A DNA stretch of 46,373 nt, from contig JAUYNO010000046.1 in assembly GCA_030696045.1 (NCBI GenBank), forward strand, positions 1 to 46,373, in the 5' to 3' direction. Below are positions 46,346-46,373 of this stretch, one piece after another (within the stretch, counting starts at the first letter, position 1; the number at the start of each line of letters is the position of its first letter). The translations under genes and the position numbers were made by a program. Under the pieces are notes generated by a model. It was not told the DNA's origin, did not search any database, and saw only the letters and a list, made by a program, of their open reading frames with translations. The DNA is from Stagnimonas sp. GTDB taxonomy: Bacteria; Pseudomonadota; Gammaproteobacteria; Nevskiales; Nevskiaceae.

Positions 46346-46373
46346 GTATTTTTTTGTTTTCCGAAAACCATCC

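Overview
The window is about 46 kb of GC-rich, gene-dense chromosome. Its housekeeping genes (dxs, ispA, xseB, parE/parC, htpX, metG, nth, sbcB, epmB) are of gammaproteobacterial type. The DesT/DesCB acyl-CoA desaturase set, a geranyl-CoA-carboxylase-type cluster, a FimX-like protein and a soluble RnfB next to nth suggest a lineage near Nevskiales/Solimonadaceae, Xanthomonadales or Pseudomonas. That placement is inference from gene content. I saw no tRNA, rRNA, CRISPR array, transposase or phage gene. The first ~56 bases are poly-C/poly-G and look like an unreliable contig end.

Layout. (1) 123-1990: etfA and a PECR/DECR-type SDR. (2) 2023-3597: opgD with a Tat signal, facing back. (3) 3756-9442: two tandem reductase-desaturase pairs (desC2-desB2-desC1-desB1) on the minus strand. 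A FabR/DesT-type TetR gene diverges from them, and two 18-bp palindromes cover a good sigma70 promoter between. (4) 9531-15176: a four-gene cluster (carboxyltransferase, acyl-CoA dehydrogenase, enoyl-CoA hydratase, biotin carboxylase) in the order of Pseudomonas atuCDEF. (5) 15240-17154: nitrilase, GNAT and NTF2-like genes in one unit. (6) 17222-21065: OmpA with six thrombospondin type-3 repeats, and a divergent Ig-like lipoprotein. (7) 21120-24082: an acyl-CoA dehydrogenase and a divergent AMP-forming acyl-CoA ligase broken by one amber codon. (8) 24179-25726: a lysyl-oxidase-like exported protein with a GlyGly-CTERM-like tail behind a near-perfect sigma54 promoter. (9) 25790-28871: xseB-ispA-dxs. 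(10) 29023-34130: parE-parC and htpX. (11) 34191-41228: a chain metG-lipoprotein-rnfB-nth-epmB-fimX with repeated 4-nt stop/start overlaps. (12) 41384-46151: a small exported protein, an aldehyde dehydrogenase, sbcB and a proteinase-K-like subtilase. A diverged copy of that subtilase's upstream region lies at the right edge.

The left 24 kb is mostly acyl-CoA metabolism. ETF can take electrons from the two acyl-CoA dehydrogenases, the ligase would have fed them, the desaturases adjust acyl chains under DesT-type control, and the carboxylase cluster would open methyl-branched (isoprenoid) acyl-CoAs. The right half is housekeeping, information processing and surface or secreted proteins.

Most distinctive points: the doubled desCB module and its double operator; the sigma54 promoter before a sorting-tailed lysyl oxidase homologue; the single-base break in the ligase; repeat-derived sequence entering the metG linker, the dxs stop and a lipoprotein leader; and the duplicated subtilase promoter region, which predicts a paralogue just beyond the window.
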